Assembly: GCA_964644845.1 (NCBI GenBank)
Contig: CAZXXS010000002.1
Coordinates: 1 to 52,730, forward strand
Source of the DNA: Geothermovivens sp964644845
GTDB lineage: Bacteria; Zhuqueibacterota; Zhuqueibacteria; Oleimicrobiales; Geothermoviventaceae
Direction of reading: 5' to 3'
Length of the DNA stretch: 52,730 bases
The first letter of the stretch is position 1. Every line of letters starts with the position of its first letter. The notes under the pieces were generated by a model. It did no database searches. It saw only the letters and a program-made list of their open reading frames with translations, and had not been told where the DNA came from. Positions 34,701-41,632 of this stretch are shown piece after piece. A program made the position numbers and the translations under genes.

Positions 34701-34720
34701 AGCTGGCGATTGTCCGCTAA
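28763..34720 (+). CDS. Gingipain-like C25 protease with two ILEI/FAM3-type and two CARDB domains and type IX sorting-type C-terminus
   Basis: Up to 1985 residues, by far the largest gene here. The start is uncertain: 28763 (TTG) is the most upstream, and ATG 28838, TTG 28910 and ATG 28946 place the hydrophobic signal segment (ALFVSFVLAGLVFSKA, ~65-80) closer to the N-terminus. Regions, numbered from 28763: beta-rich PorU-like N-terminal part (~90-600); ILEI domain 1 (~615-735; GHNLVVLDPRNG, RWFDTY, VLAGIRDEG, GTRDSW); C25 protease (~810-1165) with catalytic His1034 (FIGHAGSRTW) and Cys1066 (SMTCHTARF), 32 residues apart, close to the spacing in gingipains; CARDB-like domain (~1170-1287); ILEI domain 2 (~1417-1537; RGHNLAVISPQG, RTFDVW, AAIRDEG, GPRDSW); second CARDB-like domain (~1658-1772); C-terminal FlgD-like module (~1892-1985; NFPNPFANLTTFTYFLS, RVFTLSGRKVW, FEWDGRDQEGD). 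Inferred role: secreted, surface-held cysteine endopeptidase, or a PorU-like sortase. It sits between two PNPT genes. Confidence 0.88.
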   Translation: MRMISLSGVFASMMKLTRCLGRPDLMPEKQGATLGESGKGSPKLRLHRTLAVRVLAPWWQGMASALFVSFVLAGLVFSKAAESPPSRRGFLGLRTELRNAGFQLATQVSRDGLRVELNIPSPESVVESIGGKSFTFLKFGAGAIEQGPGGEAVPVLLLPVVVSPSAKVSLELNATVWNPVNVDRLIPFSLVQGLPDTASVERFSVARRRVKTFWAIGFASEGRFRGYRIVRVRIPLLRPTAGGYEQLRRVEFRIRGLETEIQPATAGAFARAVPPVPVKNLVLNPFSPVVAERPRSLPHPFEPGKVKILLSDSGFYRVTGRDLAGAGVSLAEIDPSTIRLHSRGREIPFFLRRTLGAGFQLDDTLFFYAPALHGDTCFVYPYSDTNVVWLDWGGEGGLRFQEQRVSAGGNAPAETTFVYLVHLEDERIYYDGDSDLSIKVTDTVPGEGWIWKRFYPGDTWRIRFAVQDLVFQGDDSAEVRVRVRGTTLAPTNPDHHLVVQVNGHEVGDAFFDDRDELVFSARFPAELLHTGENEIMLSSVAVPGVYLSQFYLDWVEVAYPRKLRVGTNDPLDAWLGEESRSGTISVVADSTAQPLFINLSAGTVLKGVTEDRSFQMSVRVLSAGYADGNRCVIQVGGKTVVQGGHRGHNLVVLDPRNGVVKEVRWFDTYRDTSEANAMAAFIDSLPESTVVLAGIRDEGSVSMTARAYAALRTLGSALSEQVGTRDSWCLVGWKGAAPGSVAEVWKPQGSGPAEVDTSLVFPEGFARRFRFVRPSAERMHLLVVDPRSARLPDRIILDHSGNLADTTRGADYVIVTHSRFMPAARRLAEYRRTHNGFRVAVVDVQDIYDEFNDGIKDPRAIRDFVTYAFWKWEKPSVRFLLLFGDASWDFHGSSEDAKYRDFVPSFGKPVSDSRFACVDGPNDRLPDLATGRIAVGSLAEAERVVGKIMEYERQPPAPWVKRALLISGGFDHFEQSLFGGQNRRLAQRYLGSPPASLVWTMVNKKTEGYYEGEGREDIARAIDRGLLWVNFIGHAGSRTWDLMYHHQDVDELENAPAYPFVTSMTCHTARFANPYQESFGEHFVNAADRGAIGFLGTSGWGYVHQDELYLEKIFQVTFRDSVRSLGDIVWLAKLRYWSVVGEGTLSQTMVDQYTLLGDPATSLALPVLPDLSVGPEDLILEPARPSLRDSVVSVTLRIHNYGLATPDSVSVSLTDLPESGVSVPIYTAKLPPLGCEDSLTTHWLLPERAGRHVLMAEVRADSSQEVSLANNHAEIEVEVTEAGAEARWPPSHAFLPLGHNVTLQLAIDSQTIGKTLQIELDTTDEFDSQLLRRTEVSVSSGQQIARWDVGELEAGTYWWRYRVASTGDTSVWSSRVFRVGPMQSGSVGWLQSGGDFGDSFGQSVKMGSKGVTLAPRWVKIRVESAGYVDGNYARILVDDVPVIEPQRGHNLAVISPQGRVVAVRTFDVWKYPEQADSLAVFVDNIQVGYYVAAAIRDEGSKNLNERVFSAYESIGSALCRQIGPRDSWAIWGRKGFSPGQAHEVLKKSGTGAAVVVDSLQTRAEGGVLLSPWIGPGWRWKQVEAKVVGSGTVDLFLLGKPSAGATSDTLMRLPTVQDSVSRNVPVAEARWVRLAAIFRRGRSDSARLVSWGVTYTPPADLAVGQSGLVLTPDSLLFGQTTTAAAVVRNWGPARSDTCVAVLQVRDETGQWRSVAESAKVPPLLPDSTFAVRWVWQVREPEGRHLVRIVLDPSDRLVELDEANNVATTRVAVAPDSTAPTIRIFADGQPFLSGDHVAPSPTLQVEVHDQGIFTVRDTSRLRILLDDKRLSATSTPALEWHFEEAVEGKISALVTMKPVLDPGSHILQVTAWDLAGNRSEQWFVLRVADELEISHVLNFPNPFANLTTFTYFLSLPADEVAIRVFTLSGRKVWETESAGSGAGYNAFEWDGRDQEGDELADGVYLYKITARSGRKSVSALGKLAIVR

Positions 34721-34773
34721 GAAGGGCACCCTGCACGTCAAACCACAAATTCGGCCAAAACGCAAGGATCGTT

Positions 34774-35871
34774 GTGAAAACCGTTCTGTTAACGGCAACT
34801 GTCCTTTTCTCGACACTGATGTCGCTGATCCTTGTGCCGGCGGTGCGGCGCCTGGCGCTGGCGAGAGGGATCTACGATTTGCCCGGCGAACGGAAGATTC
34901 ACCGGGAGCCGGTGCCGCTTCTCGGGGGACTGGCCATCTGGGTTAGTTTTCTGGGAACCGTTGCGGTGGGGCTGGTGGGGCTCTGGCTGCTTGGGAGACT
35001 CGGCAATGTGGCGGAGTTGTTCCCGTCTTACGGCGATTGGGTTGGGCGACTACCAGCGACTGCACCGAAACTACTGGCGTTGCTTGTTGGCGCCAGTCTG
35101 ATGGCTCTTCTGGGTCTGGCAGATGACGCCCGCAAGGGGTGGTTGGACTACCGGACCAAGTTTCCGGTCCAATTTGCGGTTGCGACGGCCACAGTTCTGG
35201 CTGGTGTGCGGACGGAGTTCCTACCCGGGCAGGTGCTGGATGTTGTTTTCAGCATTTTTTGGATCGTCGGGATCACGAACGCCTTCAACCTGCTCGACAA
35301 CATGGACGGCTTAACGGCTGGCGTTGCTGTGATTTCGGGCCTGGCCTTTCTCGTTGTAACGGCCAGTCTGAGTCAAGACTACATGGCTTTTCTTCTGGCA
35401 AGTTTGGTTGGGGCCAGCCTTGGCTTTCTGCGGTACAATTTCTACCCGGCCAGAATTTTCATGGGCGACACCGGTAGCCTGACACTTGGTTTTCTTTTTG
35501 GCACCACGACCATCCTTGCGTCTTACATTGGACCGAACAGCCCCACGGTGGCGCCTGTGGTTGTGCCACTCCTTGTGCTCAGTGTTCCGATTTTCGACAC
35601 GCTTTCGGTGATGGTGATCCGTTGGCGTGAAGGGCGCCCTCTGTTTGTGGGCGACCAGAGCCACTTTTCGCACCGCTTGGTTGCTCTGGGGATGACCGAA
35701 AGGCAGGCTGTGGCGTTCATTTACCTGGTCAATGTCGGTGTAGCGAGTGGCGCTGTGCTCCTACCGTATCTCACCTGGGCTGGTTGTGCTGTGATGGTCG
35801 GGCAGGCGACCATTCTGTACACATTGCTCACGATTCTTTTGCGTGTGTCGAAAATGAAGACGGAGCCGTAG
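34774..35871 (+). CDS. Undecaprenyl-phosphate sugar-1-phosphate transferase (WecA/TagO-like), second copy
   Basis: 365 residues from GTG 34774 (AAGGA seven bases upstream). About eleven membrane helices. Motifs: LPGERKIHREPVPLLGGLAIW (WecA/TagO entry), LGLADDARKGWLDYRTKFPVQF, NAFNLLDNMDGLTAGVAVISGL, NFYPARIFMGDTGSLTLGFL and the C-terminal HFSHRLVALGMTERQAV. Compared with the copy at 27727 it carries the longer, canonical WecA arrangement. It probably makes undecaprenyl-PP-GlcNAc (or another HexNAc) for a surface glycan. Downstream is a sugar-nucleotide SDR, 51 bases away. Confidence 0.92.
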   Translation: MKTVLLTATVLFSTLMSLILVPAVRRLALARGIYDLPGERKIHREPVPLLGGLAIWVSFLGTVAVGLVGLWLLGRLGNVAELFPSYGDWVGRLPATAPKLLALLVGASLMALLGLADDARKGWLDYRTKFPVQFAVATATVLAGVRTEFLPGQVLDVVFSIFWIVGITNAFNLLDNMDGLTAGVAVISGLAFLVVTASLSQDYMAFLLASLVGASLGFLRYNFYPARIFMGDTGSLTLGFLFGTTTILASYIGPNSPTVAPVVVPLLVLSVPIFDTLSVMVIRWREGRPLFVGDQSHFSHRLVALGMTERQAVAFIYLVNVGVASGAVLLPYLTWAGCAVMVGQATILYTLLTILLRVSKMKTEP

Positions 35872-35922
35872 CTCTGACCGACAAGGGACTGTTGGTTCTG
35901 ATCCACGAAAGGAGTGAATTCG

Positions 35923-36897
35923 ATGCGCGTTTTGATTACAGGTGGTGCCGGTTTCATCGGGTCGCACCTTGCGGAAACCCTTCTGGAGCGCGGGGATTCG
36001 GTGTACGTCATCGACGATTTGTCCACGGGGAGTTTGGACAACATCGCTCACCTGCGTTCGAATCCGAACTTCGGTGTGGCGGTGGAGACAATCCTCAACG
36101 AGACGGTCATGGATCGGCTCGTCAGTGAATGCGACGTGATCTACCACCTGGCGGCAGCTGTGGGTGTGGAACTGATCGTACACGACCCGGTGGGCACGAT
36201 TGAGACCAACATCCTGGGAACGCACGCGGTCCTGAAGCTGGCCAACCGCTACCTACGGCGTGTGCTGGTCGCGTCGACGTCGGAGATCTACGGCAAAAGC
36301 AACAAAGTCCCGTTTTCGGAAGACGATGATCGTATTCTCGGCCCGACCTCCAGGAGCCGGTGGAGCTACGCCGATTCGAAAGCCATCGACGAATACCTGG
36401 CATTTGCGTACCACAAGCAGAAGAATCTGCAGGTGACGGTGGCTCGTTTGTTCAACACTGTTGGTCCTCGACAGACCGGGCGGTGGGGCATGGTCATCCC
36501 GCGAATGGTTCGCCAGGCTCTCACAGGGCAACCGATCACGGTTTACGGGGATGGCGAGCAGATCCGCTCGTTCACGTTTGTCAAGGACACTGTTCGAGCG
36601 CTGATCGGTTTGATGGATTCGCCCGCCACAGTGGGGCAGATTTACAACGTGGGCAGCCAGAACAGTGTGTCGATCAAAGAGCTGGCCGAACGGATCAAGA
36701 AGATGACTGCCTCCAGCTCGGAGATCGTTTTCATTCCTTACGAAGAGGCCTACGAGAAGGGATTCGAGGACATGCGCGTGCGTGTCCCGGATCTCAGCAA
36801 AATCCATGCGGCCATCGGCTACGAGCCGAAGTACACCCTGGACGACATTTTGAACGAGGTGATCCGCTATTTCAAAGCGCATCCCGAAGCGGTGTAG
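35923..36897 (+). CDS. NAD-dependent sugar-nucleotide epimerase/dehydratase (extended SDR)
   Basis: 324 residues from ATG 35923, preceded by GAAAGGAG at the right distance. Rossmann motif GGAGFIGSHLAE (~7-18). The catalytic set is Ser/Thr in LVASTSEIYG and the YxxxK of WSYADSKAIDEYLAFAY. Substrate-domain landmarks are LFNTVGPRQTGRWGMVIPRMV and YGDGEQIRSFTFVKDTVRALIG, typical of UDP-glucuronate decarboxylase and 4,6-dehydratase or 4-epimerase-like enzymes. The sugar substrate is not determined by sequence. Position beside a WecA-like gene argues for glycan precursor supply. A CerR-like role in the following lipid locus was considered, but a terminal spacer and separate promoter lie between. 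Confidence 0.88.
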   Translation: MRVLITGGAGFIGSHLAETLLERGDSVYVIDDLSTGSLDNIAHLRSNPNFGVAVETILNETVMDRLVSECDVIYHLAAAVGVELIVHDPVGTIETNILGTHAVLKLANRYLRRVLVASTSEIYGKSNKVPFSEDDDRILGPTSRSRWSYADSKAIDEYLAFAYHKQKNLQVTVARLFNTVGPRQTGRWGMVIPRMVRQALTGQPITVYGDGEQIRSFTFVKDTVRALIGLMDSPATVGQIYNVGSQNSVSIKELAERIKKMTASSSEIVFIPYEEAYEKGFEDMRVRVPDLSKIHAAIGYEPKYTLDDILNEVIRYFKAHPEAV

Positions 36898-37628
36898 TCG
36901 GCAGCGTGTGCGCGGAGTTGGCTGGCAATTTTTGAAGGGGCCACCGGTGTGAGCAAAGGGGGTTTTGACTTCGGTGGAATGATCGGACAAACTGCCCCCA
37001 CTCTCCGTACGCTGTGGCGGGGGCGCCGTTTGCCTCTCGTCGCACTCAGGCGCGGGACGGGTTGACGTTTTTTCTACTTCCCAGATCAGGGATCGGGGGG
37101 GGCGCCACTTGCTGCCCCCTTGCTCGAGGGGGATGAGTAACGGGTTCGGGAGGAAGTCCCGGCCAGGGGATGAAGGCTGTGTCCCCGTCGGTCGGTACCA
37201 ATTCCGTGGGCTGGCACTGTTTACTCTCGCCTACAAGATTTTCACCTTGCCAGAGAAAAGAGGCGGTCGCCGGACTGGTCTTTGGAAAACCAGGGGTTAC
37301 GAGTGGTCGCTCGCAGAGACCTGTACGGCGTACTCCGAAGTGTGTTGCCACAAAACGGGGTCTGCGTACCCGGCGTGTGGGGAACCGGTCGACGTGCCCC
37401 GGAGATTGTTTCGCTCCCAACCTGAGGTAGCCCAGCCGTGGACTCCTAACACTCCGTGACGCCATGCGGTTGAACTGCACGGCGCCTCGACTGCTGCCAA
37501 ATCTCTTCGGAAGAGCCAAACCCAGGCTGTTACAGCTTCGCCAATTTTACCTTGACTGACAGGGTGGGGTGTGTTATATTGAACGCAATTCAGTCGGACG
37601 GGAGGCCTTCGAAACATGGAGGTGAAGA
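36898..37628. other. 731-base spacer with promoter of lipid locus
   Basis: No gene recognised; the longest frame (37109-37459) is compositionally odd. It contains C- and G-rich patches around 37010 and 37100, and the sigma-70 promoter at 37552-37580. Confidence 0.5.
37552..37580 (+). promoter_or_regulatory. Sigma-70-type promoter
   Basis: TTGACT, a 17-base spacer and TATATT; five of six consensus bases in each box. The predicted start is near 37587, giving a ~42-base leader to the acyl-transferase-like gene at 37629. Confidence 0.75.
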
Positions 37629-38813
37629 TTGGATCTTTTCAACAAGTGTTACAACTTCACGCGAGCCAAAGAAGCGATCGAAGCGGGGATTTATCCTTAC
37701 TTTCGTCCAATCGAATCGGGGGCCGACACGCAGGTTGTGATCAACGGCAAGCCGGTCATCATGATCGGCTCGAACAACTATCTGGGTCTTACGCAAGATC
37801 CACGGGTCAAGAAAGCCGCCCAGGACGCCATCGAGAAATTTGGTACAGGCTGTACTGGTTCTCGTTTTCTGAACGGTACTCTTTCCCTTCACGAGGAGCT
37901 CGAGGAGCGGCTCGCCGATTTCATGCAGCGAGAAGCGGCACTGGTGTTTTCCACCGGTTTCCAGACCAATTTGGGCACCATCTCGACGATTGTGGGGAAA
38001 GATGACCTGATCTTCGCGGATCGCGAGAACCACGCCAGCATTGTGGACGGCTGTCGCCTTGCTTTCGGGAAGACGGTGAAGTACCGCCACAACGACATGG
38101 CCGACCTCGAGCGTCTCCTCAACATGCACGCGGACGACGACGCTGGCAAGTTGGTTGTCTCCGACGGCGTTTTCTCAATGGGCGGCGACATCGTGGACCT
38201 GCCGCGGATGGTGGAGCTTGCCAAGAAGTACGGCGCGCGAATCATGATCGACGATGCTCACTCTGTGGGTGTGCTTGGTGCTCATGGCCGCGGCACGGCT
38301 GAACACTTCGGCCTCGAAGACCAGGTGGACATTGTGATGGGCACATTCAGCAAATCCTTCGCGTCCATCGGAGGGTTCATTGCAGGCGATGAACAGATCA
38401 TCCACTACATCAAACACCATTCGCGTAGCCTGATTTTTTCTGCCAGCCCACCGCCAGCTTCCGTAGCCACGGTGCTCGCCTGCCTCGATATTCTGGAGAA
38501 AGAGCCAGAGCGACGTGAGCGACTGTGGGCTGTAACCAACAAGATGCGCAAGGGATTCCGGGAACTCGGTTTCAACACCGGGAACAGTGAAACACCGATC
38601 ATCCCGGTCATCATTGGCGACGACGACACGACGTTTGCATTCTGGAAAGCCCTGTTTGAAAACGGTGTGTACACCAACCCAGTCATCAGTCCGGCAGTGC
38701 CGCCGGGGATGTCGTTGATTCGCACGTCGTACATGGCTACACACACGGATCAGGAAATGGACACCGTGCTGGGGGTGTTCGAAAAAGTGGGCAAGCAGTT
38801 GGGCATCATCTGA
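37629..38813 (+). CDS. Serine palmitoyltransferase-like alpha-oxoamine synthase
   Basis: 394 residues from TTG 37629, with GGAGGTG just upstream. PLP fold-type I enzyme of the AOS family (SPT, KBL, BioF). The opening GIYPYFRPIESGADTQVVINGK and IGSNNYLGLTQDPRV, then FGTGCTGSRFLNGTLSLHEELE, match the bacterial SPT-like branch better than BioF or KBL. The PLP-binding lysine is Lys242 in MGTFSKSFASIGG, and DDAHSVGVLG carries the PLP-contacting Asp/His. The SPT reaction condenses L-serine with acyl-CoA to 3-ketosphinganine. No biotin or threonine-degradation genes are near, and the next gene is a GNAT-like acyltransferase, which supports sphingolipid synthesis (inference). Confidence 0.85.
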   Translation: MDLFNKCYNFTRAKEAIEAGIYPYFRPIESGADTQVVINGKPVIMIGSNNYLGLTQDPRVKKAAQDAIEKFGTGCTGSRFLNGTLSLHEELEERLADFMQREAALVFSTGFQTNLGTISTIVGKDDLIFADRENHASIVDGCRLAFGKTVKYRHNDMADLERLLNMHADDDAGKLVVSDGVFSMGGDIVDLPRMVELAKKYGARIMIDDAHSVGVLGAHGRGTAEHFGLEDQVDIVMGTFSKSFASIGGFIAGDEQIIHYIKHHSRSLIFSASPPPASVATVLACLDILEKEPERRERLWAVTNKMRKGFRELGFNTGNSETPIIPVIIGDDDTTFAFWKALFENGVYTNPVISPAVPPGMSLIRTSYMATHTDQEMDTVLGVFEKVGKQLGII

Positions 38814-38829
38814 GCTTGGAGGTAGCAAG

Positions 38830-39951
38830 ATGGCTCATCTAACCGTCGAGCCGGTCCGCTCCAAAAGGGACTTGAAGGAGTTCATTCTTCTGCCCTGGAA
38901 GATCTACAAGGACGACCCCAACTGGGTGCCGCCCCTGATCCTGGACATGAAGAACATGCTCAACAAAAAGAAGAACCCGTTTTTCCTGCATTCGGATGCG
39001 GAGTTCTTTTTGGCTCGGCGGGGAGATGAAGTGGTCGGAAGGATCGCTGCTATTCAGAACAACCGGCACAACGAATTCCACGGAGAGAAAACAGGTTTCT
39101 TTGGTTTCTTCGAGGTTTTGCCCGACTACGATGCAGCTGCAGCGCTTTTCGACACGGCGCTTGACTGGGTGAAAGACCGCGGCATGGAGGTGCTGCGCGG
39201 GCCGACGAACTACTCGACGAACGACACCTGCGCGTTTCTACTTGAGGGCTTCGACAGCCCCCCTGTCATTCTGATGACGTACAATCCACCTTACTATCTG
39301 GAGTACTCCGAACGCTACGGTTTTGAGAAAGCGAAGGATTTGTACGCCTACTTCATGAGTTCGGATCAGCCGATCCCTGAACGACTGGTACGCCTGTCCG
39401 AAGCCATTCGGCGGCGGGATGACATCCACCTGCGCAGTGTGAACATGAAACACTTTTGGGAAGAGGTCGAAACAGTTTTTAAGATCTACAACGACGCTTG
39501 GAGCCGCAACTGGGGATTCGTTCCGCTGACCCACGAAGAGATTAAACACATTGCCAAAGATCTGAAGCAGGTTATCGACCCGGATCTGGCCCTGATTGCC
39601 GAAATCAAGGGAGAACCAGCCGGGTTCTCATTGGCCTTGCCGGACATCAACCAGGCGCTCATCAAGGTGCGCAACGGCAGACTTTTCCCGCTTGGGCTGC
39701 CAAAACTTCTCTGGTACATGCGCAAAATCAGCGGCATCAGGGTGTTCACCATGGGGGTGGTGCACAAGTACCGCCTGCGCGGAATTGAGACGCTCTTTTA
39801 CGTAGAAACGTACCGTCGCGGCACGGGCAAGGGGCATCGCTGGGGCGAATTTTCCTGGATCCTCGAGGACAACCGGATGATGAACCGGGCAGCCCAGGCG
39901 TTGGGGGCAAGGGTGTACAAAAAATATCGGATCTACGAGAAACCCGTGTAG
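38830..39951 (+). CDS. GNAT-like acyltransferase, candidate bacterial ceramide synthase
   Basis: 373 residues, ATG 38830 with GGAGG upstream, 16 bases after the SPT-like gene, so surely co-transcribed. Two GNAT-like halves can be traced: an N-terminal one (FFLARRGDEVVGRIAAIQNNRHNE ... GFFGFFEV) and a C-terminal one (LIAEIKGEPAGFSLALPDINQAL ... MGVVHKYRLRGIE). Conserved blocks include LPWKIYKDDPNWVPPL, RGPTNYSTNDTCAFLLEGFD and SWILEDNRMMNRAAQALGARVYKKYRIYEK. From memory, this uncharacterised family is often next to SPT-like genes, and a GNAT-type protein in the Caulobacter sphingolipid locus is the bacterial ceramide synthase. N-acylation of a sphingoid base is therefore the leading hypothesis. 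Confidence 0.7.
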   Translation: MAHLTVEPVRSKRDLKEFILLPWKIYKDDPNWVPPLILDMKNMLNKKKNPFFLHSDAEFFLARRGDEVVGRIAAIQNNRHNEFHGEKTGFFGFFEVLPDYDAAAALFDTALDWVKDRGMEVLRGPTNYSTNDTCAFLLEGFDSPPVILMTYNPPYYLEYSERYGFEKAKDLYAYFMSSDQPIPERLVRLSEAIRRRDDIHLRSVNMKHFWEEVETVFKIYNDAWSRNWGFVPLTHEEIKHIAKDLKQVIDPDLALIAEIKGEPAGFSLALPDINQALIKVRNGRLFPLGLPKLLWYMRKISGIRVFTMGVVHKYRLRGIETLFYVETYRRGTGKGHRWGEFSWILEDNRMMNRAAQALGARVYKKYRIYEKPV

Positions 39952-40511
39952 CAGGAGGCGGGAAACACGCCTGTGCAAACTGCTTCCGTGTGGCATTCCC
40001 GCGCGATGAAGCCAAAGTGCGGAAGGCGTTGCTTAGACGGCAAACGAATCGATTGCAGCTCGGATTCGGCAGAGTGCGGGTTTTGAAAGGCTGTGCATTT
40101 TTCGCGTGAGCGAGCTTAGCTACCCGATTCTGCGGGTGTGCGTTCATGAGCGTTGCGAAAGCGGATGCCGAGTCCGGAAGCGGCTCTCAAACGACAAAGA
40201 CAGCGTCCGACGGGTTCGGTCGTTTCGAGTAAATCGGGGGTAGGCAGGCCTGGTTGGCATCGCCGCAAGGGTGAACGCGCCTTGGCAAAAAGCCGTTGGT
40301 ACGCGGTCAATCTGGCCCCAAGAACTTTTATCGCGTGTCGTTTCTCCTTGTTGGGCGTGGTTCTTGGTTCTTCGAGACGGATCCGTTCTGTCTGAAGACC
40401 TGACAAGCGAGCCACCTCGCAGCAGCTACCTTCCACTCGAGTTCTTGCCTGGGGTAACTCTTAACGTCGAGAATCGGTCTTTCCTGGCGAGGCATACGTT
40501 GCCGGAGGCAG

Positions 40512-40600
40512 GGGCGGTTTAGCCGCCCGACGGTTTGTCTCCCGCACGCGGGTTTTGCATCCAATTAGCCTACGGCCAGGTCGTTGCGGAAAAGCAACGA
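40512..40600. repeat. Cluster of three hairpins, possible structured RNA or terminator
   Basis: GGGCGG-TTTAG-CCGCCC (40512-40528), CCCG-CACG-CGGG followed by TTTT (40541-40556), and TCGTTGC-GGAAAA-GCAACGA (40581-40600). The second could terminate a plus-strand transcript. No known RNA family is recognised. Confidence 0.35.
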
Positions 40601-40819
40601 ATGCGGCGATTGGGGAAACAACCGGACAGTGTCGACGTAGAATGTACGAAAATCGAACAGAGCCACATCGGGAGTGGACGATTCTGAGGCATTCTTAAGA
40701 CGTGAACCTTGAGTGGCCGGCGAAAAGGTCGAGTGAAGGCATTCTAAAGCCAGGCGATTCAGGCATGGCCGTAACGGCAAACAAGAAATTGCTGCGCAAA
40801 TGAAATTCGCGGAACATTT

Positions 40820-40835
40820 TGGCACGATGATTGTA
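40820..40835 (+). promoter_or_regulatory. Sigma-54-like site with altered -12 element
   Basis: TGGCACGATGATTGTA matches the consensus except that the critical -12 GC is GT, so function is doubtful. If used, the leader to the response regulator would be ~97 bases. Confidence 0.35.
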
Positions 40836-40942
40836 CAAGGGTTTGAGCGGAAGCGCGAGAGAGGTCCCACCGAGAACAGGTGGGTGTGAGTGATAGAGAA
40901 CGATGAGGAAAGCACAACGTAGACAGGGGACGGTGAAAAATC

Positions 40943-41632
40943 ATGGACCTGAAAGCAAACAAGATTCTGTTTTTTGACAAGAACCCCAAGGAAGGGGATG
41001 AGTTCCGGGAGCGGCTCGCGCAGGAAGGTTTCGAGTTGCAAAACGTGACGGACTACGATGAGGCTGTCGAGCTGGTACGTTCGGAGAAGCCCGCCGCTGT
41101 ACTGGTGAACGTTGACACGTGCGGGTCCGACGCGTGGGAAATTGCACGCCAGCTGAAACAGGACCTGGACACCAAGCGCATCGCGCTCATCTTGTTCTCG
41201 CAGTACGATGATGAGAGCAACATCGTGCGTGGCTTTGAGGAAGGTGCTGACGACTTCATCGTGCGGCCGACGGGTTCACGGGCCACGGTTGCGCGGATCA
41301 AGGGCATCGTCCGGCGGATTAGGGAACTCGGCTCCAGACGCATCAAAGTGCGCGACCTTGAAATCGATCTGGATGAGCACCGCGTTTGGAAGGCTGGAAA
41401 GCCCATTGATCTGACTTACACGCAATTCAAACTTCTGTACTTGCTGGCTTCACATCGCGAGAACGTGTTCACGCGTCAGGAGATCCTGGAGCGCGTGTGG
41501 GGCAAGAAAGTGTACGTAACGAGCCGCACCGTGGACGTACACATCAAGCGACTGCGCGAGAAGCTTGGCGAGAAACGTTACCCGTCCAAGTACATCGAGA
41601 CCATTCACGGGACGGGCTACAGATTCCTTTGA
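40943..41632 (+). CDS. OmpR/PhoB-type response regulator with non-canonical receiver
   Basis: 229 residues from ATG 40943. The N-terminal ~115 residues align with a receiver domain, but the key residues are changed. The phospho-acceptor Asp is replaced by Asn56 (VLVNVDTCGSDAWE), only one acidic residue remains in the N-terminal pair (FFDKN, Asp12), and the conserved Lys is Arg108 (DDFIVRP). Ser86 of the switch is kept. The C-terminal domain (~130-229) is a normal winged helix: DLTYTQFKLLYLLASHRENVFTRQEILERVWG, SRTVDVHIKRLREKLG, IHGTGYRF. It likely binds DNA without aspartyl phosphorylation. No histidine kinase is adjacent, and the gene is followed by a strong terminator. Confidence 0.9.
   Translation: MDLKANKILFFDKNPKEGDEFRERLAQEGFELQNVTDYDEAVELVRSEKPAAVLVNVDTCGSDAWEIARQLKQDLDTKRIALILFSQYDDESNIVRGFEEGADDFIVRPTGSRATVARIKGIVRRIRELGSRRIKVRDLEIDLDEHRVWKAGKPIDLTYTQFKLLYLLASHRENVFTRQEILERVWGKKVYVTSRTVDVHIKRLREKLGEKRYPSKYIETIHGTGYRFL

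Larger units (their letters stand above)
39952..40942. other. 991-base gene-free region with hairpins and a sigma-54-like site
   Basis: Frames are short and unrecognised. Three hairpins cluster at 40512-40600, and TGGCACGATGATTGTA lies at 40820-40835. From about 40600 the base composition becomes visibly A-richer than in the flanking genes. Confidence 0.5.

Noticed and set aside
35923..36897. SDR as the ceramide reductase (CerR) of the lipid locus
   Set aside because: Its motifs fit sugar-nucleotide epimerases/dehydratases and a separate promoter lies between it and the lipid genes; not excluded, only not favoured.
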